A stretch of DNA of 38,163 bases from Alphaproteobacteria bacterium (GCA_030431335.1 JAUIJH010000033.1:1-38163), one strand, 5' to 3'; positions 16,880 to 24,812 are shown, counted from the stretch's first letter. The notes: generated from the sequence alone by a model not told the origin. Program-made: numbers and translations.

Positions 16880-16899
16880 TTGTAACCATAACGTTACAA
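16880..16899. promoter_or_regulatory. Operator site B, upstream of the DapA-ATPase-Tct operon
   Basis: TTGTAAC-CATAAC-GTTACAA is a perfect inverted repeat with 7-base arms and a 6-base spacer, the best copy in the window. It lies between the terminator of the RTX gene and the DapA-like gene, both leftward, so it must serve the DapA-led operon. On the minus strand a -10-like TACAAT is contained in the right arm, but no clear -35 box was seen. Confidence 0.7.
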
Positions 16900-16946
16900 T
16901 GGAGGAGGCCAGCAGGTGCGTCAACAATAAGGCGGCAACAGGGCGG

Positions 16947-16970
16947 CGGGGCGTGGGCCGGAACGCCCCG
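16947..16970 (-). terminator. Terminator-like hairpin downstream of the RTX gene
   Basis: CGGGGCGT (16947-16954) and ACGCCCCG (16963-16970) form a perfect 8-bp stem with an 8-base loop, 17 bases beyond the RTX stop codon. A run of T residues is lacking, so it may only slow polymerase or protect the 3' end. It separates the RTX unit from operator B. Confidence 0.5.
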
Positions 16971-16986
16971 TCCTGTCGCGGCGGCG

Positions 16987-18570
16987 TCAGAAGAGGAAAT
17001 CGCCCGCGTCGAGGTCGCCGGCGGCAAAGCCCAGGAGCGTGATCGTGTTGCCCTCGCCGTCATCGATCACCGCATTGCCGCCCACCTCGGACAGGTGATT
17101 GTCGAGGAGGTCGGCAAAGCTCGTGATCGAGGCGACGCTTTTCAGATTGATCTTCTCGGCATTGTCGCCGCTGAAGCCGTTGATCTGGTCGTGGCCGAAA
17201 CTGCCCGCGAACACGTAGCGATCGTTCCCGTCCTGGCCGACCAGGGTGTCGTTCCCCTCGTCGCCCACCAGCCGGTCGTCGCCGTCGCCGCCAGCGAGGA
17301 TGTCGTCGCCCGCCCCGCCGAACAGCGCGTCGCGATCCTTGCCGCCGAACAGGGTATCGTTGCCGCTCTCACCCTTGAGGGTGTCGCTCTCATTGCCGCC
17401 GACGATCTTGTCGTCGCCGCCACCGCCCGCGAGCTTGTCGAGGCCGTCTTCGCCGCGCAGGGTGTCATCGCCCTTGCCGCCGCGCTCGGTGTCGTCGCCC
17501 GCGCCGCCCTTGGCCGTGTCGGCCCCCGCCCCGCCCTGGATCAGGTCGGCGCCTCCACCGCCGGCGAGGCTGTCGTCGCCGCCATGGCCGCGGATCAGGT
17601 CGTCGCCCTCCTCGCCGTCGAGACTGTCGGAGCCGTCGGCGCCGAACATGACGTCGTCGCCGCTGCCGCCATTGGCCGAATCGTCGCCCGCGCCGCCGCC
17701 GATGGAATCGTCGCCCTCGCCGCCCTCGAGGCTGTCGTCCCCCGCGCCGCCCCTCACGAGATCGGCGCCCTCGCCTCCGGCCAGCGTATCGTCGCCACCG
17801 CCGCCGCGCATGGTGTCGGCGCCCCCGCCTCCGACCGCGCTCTCGTCCGTCGCGCCTCCGAAGAAGGCATCCTCGCCGTCGCCCATGTCGATGAGGCCGC
17901 TGACGAAGCCGCCGCCGCGCCCATCATAGATGTCCTCGCCCGCGCCCAGGAGAATCTCCCCCCATACGGAACCGCTGTTGACGAACCTGAAATCGAGGTC
18001 GACCCCGAGATCGTGGCCCTCGGGACTGCCGTCGCTCGCGGATGCGTTCAACACCGCGATGCGGCGGTTGTTGTCGGGATTGAACTCGCCGACGATCTCC
18101 CCCTCGTTGAGAAGAACGGTGCCTGGCGCACTCGACGCGACGGCGGCGGAAAACGCGCCGGAATCGGCGCCGTCGCTGTTCGATCCGCCCACGACAGAGC
18201 CCGTCTCCGTCACCGTGAGGAGGAGATCGGACGCCGAGCTCATGGCATAGATGCCCGCATCGGAGGCCCGGACTGTGCCGGAGACGGTGACGCGGTTGCC
18301 CGCCCCCGCGATCCGCACCCCGTCCGCGCCGATGCCGTCGGCGCCGCTCACCACGCCGGTCGGGTCGATGACGAGTTCGTCGTCGCCGTCGAGCGCGGCA
18401 CCCGCGAACGTGCCGGTCGCCATCCCGGCGACGATCACATGACCCGGCTCCGAGCCCGCCACGAAATTGATTGCCGTCGACCCGCTCACGACGCCGGTCT
18501 GCGTGATGAGGCGTAGCTCGGTCGAGTTAACAGTAAGAGCGCCTTGCGAGGCGTTTATCGTTATCGTCAA
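16987..18570 (-). CDS. RTX (hemolysin-type calcium-binding repeat) secreted protein
   Basis: A 527-residue acidic protein. Residues 1-about 240 are a Gly/Ser/Val-rich, beta-rich domain without a signal peptide. Residues about 247-454 are some 23 tandem GGxGxDxxx nonapeptides that fold into a calcium-binding parallel beta-roll. The last 70 residues end in [14 protein letters not shown], a typical uncleaved type I secretion signal (acidic, hydrophobic end). It should therefore leave the cell through a type I exporter, none of which is encoded here. No enzymatic domain was recognised; adhesin, S-layer or matrix roles are possible. I use a TTG start at 18570, preceded by GGAGAGG. It is a single-gene unit embedded in the catabolic island. 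Confidence 0.9.
   Translation of the reverse strand: MTITINASQGALTVNSTELRLITQTGVVSGSTAINFVAGSEPGHVIVAGMATGTFAGAALDGDDELVIDPTGVVSGADGIGADGVRIAGAGNRVTVSGTVRASDAGIYAMSSASDLLLTVTETGSVVGGSNSDGADSGAFSAAVASSAPGTVLLNEGEIVGEFNPDNNRRIAVLNASASDGSPEGHDLGVDLDFRFVNSGSVWGEILLGAGEDIYDGRGGGFVSGLIDMGDGEDAFFGGATDESAVGGGGADTMRGGGGDDTLAGGEGADLVRGGAGDDSLEGGEGDDSIGGGAGDDSANGGSGDDVMFGADGSDSLDGEEGDDLIRGHGGDDSLAGGGGADLIQGGAGADTAKGGAGDDTERGGKGDDTLRGEDGLDKLAGGGGDDKIVGGNESDTLKGESGNDTLFGGKDRDALFGGAGDDILAGGDGDDRLVGDEGNDTLVGQDGNDRYVFAGSFGHDQINGFSGDNAEKINLKSVASITSFADLLDNHLSEVGGNAVIDDGEGNTITLLGFAAGDLDAGDFLF
17209..17832 (-). repeat. RTX nonapeptide-coding repeat array
   Basis: About 23 consecutive 27-base units coding GGxGxDxxx. 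The commonest forms are GGAGDD and GGGGDD; a few units lack the first Asp pair (GADGSD, GGNESD, GGKDRD). Codon choice varies between units, so the array is old rather than freshly expanded. Confidence 0.9.
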
Positions 18571-18876
18571 CGGTCCTCTCCAGCCATATATCTACGATTT
18601 CCATGATTAAATGAGATATTATTATATATTTTGTTACTCGATAACTTCAAATATCCGGCTCTTTCCGATCCTTAATCGGCTCACAAAGTTGTTGCTGCCA
18701 TTTGGATTTTCGACATGCCGATGCCGGCAAGTTTCGGCGCGCAAGGCATCTTGCGCGCGCCGCCGGCCGCCAGACGCTAGGCGGCGGGCCGCACCCTGGT
18801 GTAACCATATCGTTCCAATGAATGAGGCTGCCGCGCGTCGACGAGGACGCCGCGGCGCCCGCGAGGAGGACAACGA
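18571..18876. other. Divergent intergenic region with an AT-rich island
   Basis: This 306-base gap separates the RTX gene (leftward) from the binding-protein gene (rightward). Bases about 18580-18715 are strikingly AT-rich for this genome, including a run of A/T around 18611-18635, and probably hold the RTX promoter and a long leader. The right half is GC-rich and carries operator C. No open frame with coding character and no RNA gene was recognised. Confidence 0.6.
18799..18818. promoter_or_regulatory. Operator site C, upstream of the NMT1/THI5-like binding-protein gene
   Basis: GTGTAACCATATCGTTCCAA keeps the left arm and spacer of sites A and B exactly; the right arm has a C for A change. 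It lies 58 bases before the binding-protein ATG, whose ribosome-binding site is GAGGAGGA. The -10 region would overlap the operator; no good -35 box is visible. Confidence 0.62.
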
Positions 18877-19881
18877 ATGACGAAAACGGCGATTCGCGCG
18901 GCTCTGGCTGCGCTGCTTCTGGCCCCGGTCGGCGGCGCCGCGCAGGCGGAAACCGACATCAACTTCATTCTCAACTGGATCGCCGGCGGCGACCACGCGC
19001 CGTACTACTACGCGCAGCAGGAGGGCTGGTACGAAGACGCCGGCATCGACCTCAACATCGAGCAGGGCAAGGGCTCGGCGCTCGCCACCCAGCGCACCGG
19101 CCTCGGCGCGTCCGATATCGGCCTCGCCGACCTCGGCACCGCGCTGATCGCCAAGGGCAAGGGCGCGGACTTCACCGCGGTGATGAACATCTATGCCAAC
19201 TCGCCCTACGGCATGTACTGGCTGAAATCGTCGGGCATCGAGGGCATCAAGGACTTCCAGGGCAGAGCGATCGGCAACCCGCCGTCCGATGCCGCGCGCG
19301 CCATGTGGCCGGCCCTCGCCAAGGCCAACGACGTCGACGCGGACGGTGTGCGCTGGGTCAACGTGCAGCCCAACGCCAAGCTGGCCGGCCTCAAGTCGGG
19401 CGCGTTCGACATCACCACGTCGTTCTACAACATCCACCACATCTTCCAGCGTGAGCTGGGCGACGACATGGGCTTCTTCGCCTGGAAGGATCTCGGCATC
19501 AATCCGTACGGCAACTCGATCATCGTCAACAACGAGTTCCTGGCCGAGAACGAAGAGGCCGTGAAGGCGTTCGTGGCGGTGACGCAGAAGGCGTTCGCGC
19601 AGTGCGTCGAGACGCCCGAGCCGTGCGTCGAAGCGCTGGTGTCGGCCAACACCGGCCTGCAGAAGGACAACGAGCTGCAGAACTTCGCCCTCGTGGTCGA
19701 GCTGATGACCGACGAGACGTCGACCACCAAGGGCCTCGGCTACTTCGACGAAGGGCGCCTGCAGGACGACTACGAGCTGACCGAGACCTACTTCGAGCTC
19801 GAGCAGCCGTTCGACGTGATGGACGCGGTCACCAACAAGTACATCGACCCCTCCATCAAGATGCCGCAGCCCAAGAGCTGA
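18877..19881 (+). CDS. NMT1/THI5-like ABC transporter substrate-binding protein
   Basis: A periplasmic receptor of 334 residues with a cleavable signal peptide (about residues 1-24, ending GGAAQA). The mature start is INFILNWIAGGDHAPYYYAQ, followed by EGWYEDAGIDLNIEQGKG, the family pattern shared by ThiY-type pyrimidine and related aromatic or sulfonate receptors. Two cysteines (CVETPEPC) may form a disulfide. It stands alone under operator C and is the only receptor in the window fitting the ABC permease at 7067 and ATPase at 14958. The ligand is unknown; a thiamin-precursor pyrimidine is one option, a catabolic substrate is favoured by the operator link. Confidence 0.93.
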   Translation: MTKTAIRAALAALLLAPVGGAAQAETDINFILNWIAGGDHAPYYYAQQEGWYEDAGIDLNIEQGKGSALATQRTGLGASDIGLADLGTALIAKGKGADFTAVMNIYANSPYGMYWLKSSGIEGIKDFQGRAIGNPPSDAARAMWPALAKANDVDADGVRWVNVQPNAKLAGLKSGAFDITTSFYNIHHIFQRELGDDMGFFAWKDLGINPYGNSIIVNNEFLAENEEAVKAFVAVTQKAFAQCVETPEPCVEALVSANTGLQKDNELQNFALVVELMTDETSTTKGLGYFDEGRLQDDYELTETYFELEQPFDVMDAVTNKYIDPSIKMPQPKS

Positions 19882-19889
19882 CAGGCGTC

Positions 19890-19912
19890 GCGGGCGGGTT
19901 CACCCCGCTCGC
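19890..19912 (+). terminator. Hairpin after the binding-protein gene
   Basis: GCGGGCGGG and CCCGCTCGC can form a 9-bp stem with one G-U pair and a 5-base loop, eight bases past the stop codon, followed by CTCCTTCC. It lacks a proper U-tract, so it is a weak terminator candidate. Confidence 0.4.
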
Positions 19913-19964
19913 CTCCTTCCGCTCGGGCGGCTTGCTCCGCACGCCGTCCGGGATCGGCGCAGGC

Positions 19965-20813
19965 TCAGCGCTTGTCGCCACCATTGGGAAAGGGCAGCAG
20001 CGCGCCGAGGATGACACCGAGCGCGACGCCCACCACGCCCGACATCATCGGCTCGGCGCGCACCTGCTCGTCCAGCGTGCGGTGGAGGTGCCGGCCGGCG
20101 AACAGCGCGTTGTCGGCGAAATCCTGCACGCGGTCGCCCACGTCTCGGCTCTTGGCGGCTTTGACGGGCGCATCGGCGGCGAGATGGGTCTCGTCCACGT
20201 GGACGGCGCCCTGCTTTTGCGCCTCTTCCACCACCTTGTTTCGGTCGTACGTCGCGGCGATGCGCTCGCGCACGCGATAGGCGCCGGCGCGAAGCTGCTC
20301 GAGCACGTGCGCGGCGCCATGGGCGGCCTCGTCGGCGGCCATCTTCGCCTCGTCGAGCCCGCCCTCGGTGACGGCGGACGCGCCGGCCGGCAGGTCGTAT
20401 GCGCCCGCGACCAGCGCCTTCACGGCATGATCGACGCCGTGCGCGGCCACGTCGGCGCGGTAGCGCACACGGTCGTAGAGGGTGAGCTCGGCGGGCTCCG
20501 GCGGGGTCGCGACAGGCGCGGCCGCGGGCTCGTCCTCCTCCGGCTTGGCCGCCCGGGGGGCGTACTGGCTGGTGAGGAGCCAGGCGAGGCCAACGCCGGT
20601 CAGCGCCACCGGCAGCGGGTTGTCGCGCACCTGGCGGGCGAGGTTGGACATCAGCTCTCCGCCCTGGCCGCCCGCGCCGGTGAAGGAGCGCGCCAGCGTG
20701 CCGAAGATCTGGCCGCTGGACAGCTTCGCCCGCAGCGCCTCCAGGGTTTCTTCCACCTGGCGCCGCTTGGCGACGACGTCGCGCTCGACGTCGGCCGAGG
20801 TGCGTTCGTTCAT
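19965..20813 (-). CDS. DUF3618 family envelope-associated protein
   Basis: A 282-residue protein opening with the DUF3618 signature: SADVERDVVAKRRQVEETLE, then ALRAKLS and SSGQIF. A short hydrophobic stretch (PVALTGVGLAWLLTS) and a C-terminal Gly/Leu-rich membrane segment (SGVVGVALGVILGALLPF) flank a long charged, Ala-rich, probably helical middle. It is the third gene of a leftward unit, overlapping the holin-like gene by ATGA. In alphaproteobacteria DUF3618 genes commonly accompany holin-superfamily-III genes; the function is not established, and an envelope or stress role is inferred. Confidence 0.88.
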   Translation of the reverse strand: MNERTSADVERDVVAKRRQVEETLEALRAKLSSGQIFGTLARSFTGAGGQGGELMSNLARQVRDNPLPVALTGVGLAWLLTSQYAPRAAKPEEDEPAAAPVATPPEPAELTLYDRVRYRADVAAHGVDHAVKALVAGAYDLPAGASAVTEGGLDEAKMAADEAAHGAAHVLEQLRAGAYRVRERIAATYDRNKVVEEAQKQGAVHVDETHLAADAPVKAAKSRDVGDRVQDFADNALFAGRHLHRTLDEQVRAEPMMSGVVGVALGVILGALLPFPNGGDKR

Positions 20814-21259
20814 CGCATCTGATCCCTGGCGAGGTCCCGGTCGCGGCGCACCTGCATCGCGGTCCGGTCCGGCTTGAGGTTCATCGGGGTGATGTCGCCG
20901 GCGCCGCTGCGCACCAGGAATGCGCCGACCGCCGCGAACACGCCGCCGACGATGACCGAGGCAAGGCCCGTCTTGTCGCCGCTTGCCTGGGCGGTGCCGA
21001 GCAGCACCGCGACGGCCATCACCAACGCGTCGGCCAGCACCATCAGCGCCACCAGGAGCACCACCGCGCCGGCGGCCATCTTGCCGACGCCGGCCTGCAA
21101 CTGGGTGATCTTGTCGTTGATCTCCGAGCGGATCAGCTCCGTTTCCTCGATCACGAGGTCGGAAACGTCACCGATCAGCTTCGAGATCAGCTCCGTCAGC
21201 GACAGGCGGCTTGCGTGGCGCTCGGGAATGACGACGGACTCGTCCGGATCTTTGATCAT
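20810..21259 (-). CDS. Phage-holin-superfamily-III-like (DUF1469) membrane protein
   Basis: A 149-residue protein with an N-terminal amphipathic region (LTELISKLIGDVSDLVIEE and ETELIRSEI) and two hydrophobic helices (AAGAVVLLVALMVLADALVM; VIVGGVFAAVGAFLV). This is the YqjE/holin-III-like layout found next to DUF3618 proteins in bacteria and is not evidence of a prophage. It overlaps both its upstream and downstream neighbours by ATGA. The longer frame 5' of 21259 belongs to another reading of the upstream gene. Confidence 0.85.
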   Translation of the reverse strand: MIKDPDESVVIPERHASRLSLTELISKLIGDVSDLVIEETELIRSEINDKITQLQAGVGKMAAGAVVLLVALMVLADALVMAVAVLLGTAQASGDKTGLASVIVGGVFAAVGAFLVRSGAGDITPMNLKPDRTAMQVRRDRDLARDQMR

Positions 21260-21753
21260 GGTGTGCTCTCGGGTGGGGGGCTGGCGGAAGCGTCCGCAGC
21301 CGGTGAAGGCGCGGGCAGTCGCGAGGGGCCCTGCCCCGCACGCTCGGACGCGGCCGCCTTGAGCAGGTAGCCGAGTGCGACGCCGGCCAGCACCGCCCCG
21401 GCCGCGAACGCCGCCGGATTGCGCCGCGCCGCGCTCTCCAGCCCGTCGGCGATGTCGTCCGCGCTTGCCTGGGCAACGCGCTCCGAAGCGCGCGACATGT
21501 GGTCGGCCGCCTCGCCCAGGAGCCGCGCGCCCAGGTCGTTGTTGCGCGCGCCGAGGGCGCCCGCGGCCTTGCTGGCGGCGTCGGCATAGTCGTCGAGCTG
21601 GCGGGCGGCGGTGCCCTTGTTGTCCTGCGCGTAGGCGTTGATGGCCCGCAGCACGTCGGACAGGGCCGCGCGCGCGTTGCGGCCGACGATTTCGGCCACC
21701 TCCTCCAAGGTGGAGCGCGGCTGGGAACCCGTTGGATCGTTGTCGGTGGGCAT
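21256..21753 (-). CDS. Hypothetical membrane-anchored, Ala-rich protein
   Basis: A 165-residue protein with an acidic, helical N-terminal half (STLEEVAEIVGRNARAALSD and so on), one hydrophobic segment (AAFAAGAVLAGVALGYLLKA) after RRNP, and a disordered Pro/Ser/Ala-rich tail. The RRNPxAF-plus-membrane-helix layout resembles the ElaB/YqjD type of inner-membrane, ribosome-associated stress proteins, but I do not claim membership. It is first in the three-gene leftward unit and overlaps the holin-like gene by ATGA. Confidence 0.78.
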   Translation of the reverse strand: MPTDNDPTGSQPRSTLEEVAEIVGRNARAALSDVLRAINAYAQDNKGTAARQLDDYADAASKAAGALGARNNDLGARLLGEAADHMSRASERVAQASADDIADGLESAARRNPAAFAAGAVLAGVALGYLLKAAASERAGQGPSRLPAPSPAADASASPPPESTP

Positions 21754-21874
21754 ATGCGCCTTCCCTTCCGTGTGCCATGCGCGGCGAACGTGGTGCCGCG
21801 AACCGAGCCGCTTCCCCTCTAACGGGCCGCGCCCCGGCTTGTTCCTCGCCCCGTCCGCCCCGCGTTGCTGCCGC

Positions 21875-21949
21875 TCAGACCACGCCGATCAGCGTGAGGA
21901 TCGCCAGGATCACGACGAGGAGGCCAACGAAGTAGATCAAGCTGTTCAC
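21875..21949 (-). CDS. Very small (24-residue) membrane peptide
   Basis: A GTG start with GGAGG exactly six bases upstream opens a 24-codon frame reading MNSLIYFVGLLVVILAILTL and ending IGVV. It is one continuous hydrophobic helix with a polar MNS start. The strong ribosome-binding site and membrane-only composition make it a likely real gene. It lies 121 bases downstream of the envelope module on the same strand. Similar tiny one-helix peptides occur in alphaproteobacteria; the function is unknown. Confidence 0.65.
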   Translation of the reverse strand: MNSLIYFVGLLVVILAILTLIGVV

Positions 21950-22013
21950 GGCGCGCCTCCTTGCATTGCTCGCCGCGGGCACCTTAGCGCGGCCACGGAG
22001 CGGGGCACACCCT

Positions 22014-22811
22014 TTAGCCGGCGCTGGGCCAGATCGCATGGAAGTGGTGCACAGGGCCGCGCCCGCCGCCGATCTGGAGCCGGTCGGCCGCCCCCAGCGC
22101 CGCCGACAGATAGCGCTTCGCCTCCGCGACGGCCGTCTCCAGCGTCTCGCCCCTGGCAAGGAAGGCGGCGATGGCGCTCGACAGCGTGCAGCCGGTGCCG
22201 TGGGTGTTGCGCGTGGCGATGCGCGGCGCGCTCAGCGTGGACATTCCCTGCCGGGTCACGAGCACGTCGATGCTGTCGCCGTCGGCCAGATGCCCGCCCT
22301 TGAGAAGCACCGCGCTGGTCATCCGCGCCAGCCGCTCGGCCTGGGCCGGCATCGCGGCCGCCTCCGTCACCTCCGCCTCGCCCAGGAGCACGGCGGCTTC
22401 GGGCAGGTTGGGCGTGACCAGCGTGGCAAGCGGCAGAAGGCGCTCGCGCAGGGCCTTTTCGGCGCCCTCGCCCAGGAGCCGGTCGCCCGAAGCGGCGATC
22501 ATCACCGGGTCGAGCACAACGGGGATCGTGACGCCCGCGAGCCCATCGGCGATGGCCTCGATCACCCGCGTCTCGGCCACCATGCCGATCTTGATCGCCC
22601 GCACGTCGAGATCGCTGAGCACCGCGTCCATCTGCGCGCGCACCATCTCGGGCGGGATCGGGTGGACGCCGCTGACGCCGCGCGTGTTCTGCGCCGTGAT
22701 GGCGGTGATCACGCTGGCGCCGTAGACACCGAGGGCGGAAAAGGTCTTGAGATCCGCCTGGATGCCGGCGCCGCCGCCCGAATCGGAGCCCGCGATGGTG
22801 AGCGCGATCAT
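22014..22811 (-). CDS. thiD: Hydroxymethylpyrimidine/phosphomethylpyrimidine kinase
   Basis: A cytoplasmic kinase of 265 residues that phosphorylates HMP and HMP-phosphate for thiamin synthesis. It shows the ribokinase-fold start [20 protein letters not shown], the [20 protein letters not shown] stretch, [16 protein letters not shown] and the C-terminal anion hole [14 protein letters not shown]. The start ATG overlaps the thiE stop as ATGA. It is the last gene of thiM-thiE-thiD. Confidence 0.96.
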   Translation of the reverse strand: MIALTIAGSDSGGGAGIQADLKTFSALGVYGASVITAITAQNTRGVSGVHPIPPEMVRAQMDAVLSDLDVRAIKIGMVAETRVIEAIADGLAGVTIPVVLDPVMIAASGDRLLGEGAEKALRERLLPLATLVTPNLPEAAVLLGEAEVTEAAAMPAQAERLARMTSAVLLKGGHLADGDSIDVLVTRQGMSTLSAPRIATRNTHGTGCTLSSAIAAFLARGETLETAVAEAKRYLSAALGAADRLQIGGGRGPVHHFHAIWPSAG

Positions 22812-23434
22812 GCCGCCCCGTCCAGCATCGCGCGCAGGAGTGCCGCCGCCGCCTCGCCCGGGTCCGCCGCGCAGGTGATGGCGCTCATCACCGCGATGCC
22901 GTCGGCCCCGGCCATGGCGAGCGCACGCGCCCGCTCCGCCGTGATGCCGGCGATCGCGATCACCGGCAGCCCCGGACGGCCCGCACGCAGCCGCGCCGCG
23001 ATCTCGACGAAGCCGTGGATGCCGATGGGCGGCTGCGGGTTGTGCTTGCTGGTGGTCTCGAACACGCCGCCGACGGAGGCGTAGTCGATGGGCGCACCGT
23101 CCGCCGCCTCCGCTTCCGCGAGGGAGTGGACGGTGAGGCCGACGATGGCGTCCGGCCCCACGATCTGCCGCGCCTCCGCAGGGGTGAGATCGCCATGGCC
23201 GACATGGACGCCCGCCGCGCCGGCCGCGACCGCGACATCGGCGCGGTCGTTGACCAGCACCGGTACCGGCACCGCGCCCACCAGCGCCCGCACCGCCGCC
23301 ACCTGATCGGCCGTGCCGGCGCTCTTGTCGCGCCACTGCACGATGCCGACGCCGCCGGCGGCGGCCGCCACCGCGAGGGCGGGCGGATCGGCGACGTCCG
23401 GTCCCATCACCAGGTAAAGTCCGTAATCAGGCAT
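22808..23434 (-). CDS. thiE: Thiamin-phosphate synthase
   Basis: A TIM barrel of 208 residues that joins HMP-pyrophosphate and thiazole phosphate. Motifs include QWRDKS (pyrophosphate-binding Arg and Lys), [37 protein letters not shown] and the phosphate-binding end [12 protein letters not shown]. Its ATG overlaps the end of thiM by eight bases. VFETTSKHN replaces the more usual PVFPTxTK, a modest change seen in some alphaproteobacteria. Confidence 0.94.
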   Translation of the reverse strand: MPDYGLYLVMGPDVADPPALAVAAAAGGVGIVQWRDKSAGTADQVAAVRALVGAVPVPVLVNDRADVAVAAGAAGVHVGHGDLTPAEARQIVGPDAIVGLTVHSLAEAEAADGAPIDYASVGGVFETTSKHNPQPPIGIHGFVEIAARLRAGRPGLPVIAIAGITAERARALAMAGADGIAVMSAITCAADPGEAAAALLRAMLDGAA

Positions 23435-24200
23435 CGCGCAGGTCGACCAGGCGGGCGATCTCCTCGCCGTTCAGTTCGGCGATGGCGTCGATCAGCGCCA
23501 CGGCGAAGCTGCCGGGCAACTTCGCCGTCTCGGCGGCCACTTCGCCGGCGACGGCCATCAGCGCCGCGCCGGAAACGGCGGCCACGAACGAATCGGCCTC
23601 CACCGCGCTGATGGCGGTCATCAGCATTCCGGTGGCGCAGCCCGTGGCGATGACACGGCTCAGGATCGGCGTGTCGTTGGCGACGACGACGCGCCGCCCA
23701 TCGGCGACGATCTCGTCCTCGGCCCCGGTGGTCACGCACACGGCGTCGGTTTCGAAATCGCCGAGGGCCGCCATCTCGCCGATATTGCCCTTGATGATGC
23801 GCGGCCGGGCCTCGATCAGCGCCTGGGCGAAGCTGAGCCGGTCGCCGGAGCGATCCACCTTCACGGGGTCGAGCACGAACGGCAGCCCGCTCGCCACGGC
23901 CGCCATCGCCCCCTCGCGCCGCTCCCGGTCCAGCATCCCCAGATTGATCAGGAAGCCGTCGGACGAGGCGACCATCGCCCGTACGTCGGCGGCATCGATG
24001 GTCATCGAGATGTCGATGGACAGCGCCGCGGCCACGTTCGCCACCAGCGGCTGCGCCACCGGCGAGACGATGGCGTGGATACGCGGCCGTGCGGCGCGCA
24101 TCGCGTTGATGGCGTCGGCGATTTGGCGGCGATCGACGCTGCCGCGGGCTGCCGCGGCTGCGATTTCGGCCCGCACGTCGATCCCGTTGTCGGGCTCCAT
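23427..24200 (-). CDS. thiM: Hydroxyethylthiazole kinase
   Basis: A salvage kinase of 257 residues making thiazole phosphate. Visible motifs are PRIHAIVSPVAQPLVANVAA (normally VHxITNxVxxN, here VSPVAQPLVAN), VLDPVKVDRSGDRL, IIKGNIGEMAAL and the catalytic ATGCATGM. I place the start at 24200, where homology begins; GGAG lies 11 bases upstream. The longer frame has no coding character. With thiE and thiD it gives salvage from both precursor halves. Confidence 0.92.
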   Translation of the reverse strand: MEPDNGIDVRAEIAAAAARGSVDRRQIADAINAMRAARPRIHAIVSPVAQPLVANVAAALSIDISMTIDAADVRAMVASSDGFLINLGMLDRERREGAMAAVASGLPFVLDPVKVDRSGDRLSFAQALIEARPRIIKGNIGEMAALGDFETDAVCVTTGAEDEIVADGRRVVVANDTPILSRVIATGCATGMLMTAISAVEADSFVAAVSGAALMAVAGEVAAETAKLPGSFAVALIDAIAELNGEEIARLVDLRDA

Positions 24201-24563
24201 GTTCAATTCAGCTCCATACGGCTCGATGGCTGGCCAAGATTCGTCGTCCGAATATTCCCGCCCTGCCCCGGTCGGTGCAGGCCGGCGGTCCAGAGGCCGC
24301 TTTGCACTGCCTGTCTCATGAGCCGTCATGTAGCCGTCTGCCGGGCGGGCAGCAAGGAGGCGGCGCGCGCGCACGCCTTCCCTCTTGTGAATCTCGGGCG
24401 CCTGTCACAGAAACAGGGTGTGATCCAGGGGGCGCCAGCGTCCGCCGGGTCGCGGCAGGCCGATCGGAGCACCGTGTCTCGACGATCGCGGCGCATTTGA
24501 GGGTGGCATGAGAGAGACTATTGAGCCGCGAGTCCGCCTGCGCGGCTCCTGGAGGGGGATCGG
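24201..24563. other. Intergenic region between thiM and the Lrp-like gene
   Basis: These 363 bases separate divergent genes. I looked on the minus strand for a TPP riboswitch (CUGAGA and the ACCUGAU/GAUNAUGCCAGCG core) and did not find one. Open frames here have no homology that I recognise. It should hold the thiM and Lrp-like promoters; none is obvious. Confidence 0.5.
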
Positions 24564-24800
24564 ATGACGCCGTTTTTCGTGCTGATCAAGGCGCAGCTGG
24601 GCCGGGCCTATGAGGTCGCCAACGCCCTCGCCGACGCCGAGATCGCCTCCGAAATCTATTCCACGGCCGGCGACTACGATCTGCTCGTGAAATTCTACGT
24701 CGATCGGGACGACGATATCGGCCACTTCGTGAACGAGAAGGTGCACGCCGTGCCGGGCATCCTCGATACCAAGACCATCATCACCTTCAAGGCGTTCTGA
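24564..24800 (+). CDS. Stand-alone Lrp/AsnC ligand-binding (RAM) domain protein
   Basis: A 78-residue protein consisting only of the alpha-beta sandwich domain of Lrp/AsnC regulators (FFVLIKAQLGRAYEVANALA; GDYDLLVKFYVD; VPGILDTKTIITF). The DNA-binding half is absent, and no such sequence precedes it, so this is a natural small family rather than a truncation. Such proteins form ring-like oligomers and bind amino acids. GGAGGGGG precedes the ATG. Partner unknown. Confidence 0.93.
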   Translation: MTPFFVLIKAQLGRAYEVANALADAEIASEIYSTAGDYDLLVKFYVDRDDDIGHFVNEKVHAVPGILDTKTIITFKAF

Positions 24801-24812
24801 CGGCGCGCCCGC

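Noticed and set aside
18633-18645. GTTA-CTCGA-TAAC near the RTX promoter as a sixth operator
   Set aside because: The spacer is five instead of six bases and the arms are only four bases; it lacks the TGGTTA half shared by the five sites.
20810-21259. Prophage remnant because of the holin-like gene
   Set aside because: Holin-superfamily-III-like proteins of this layout pair with DUF3618 genes on bacterial chromosomes; no lysis or structural phage genes are present.
24201-24563. TPP riboswitch before thiM
   Set aside because: The conserved CUGAGA and GAUNAUGCCAGCG-type core are not visible on the minus strand.
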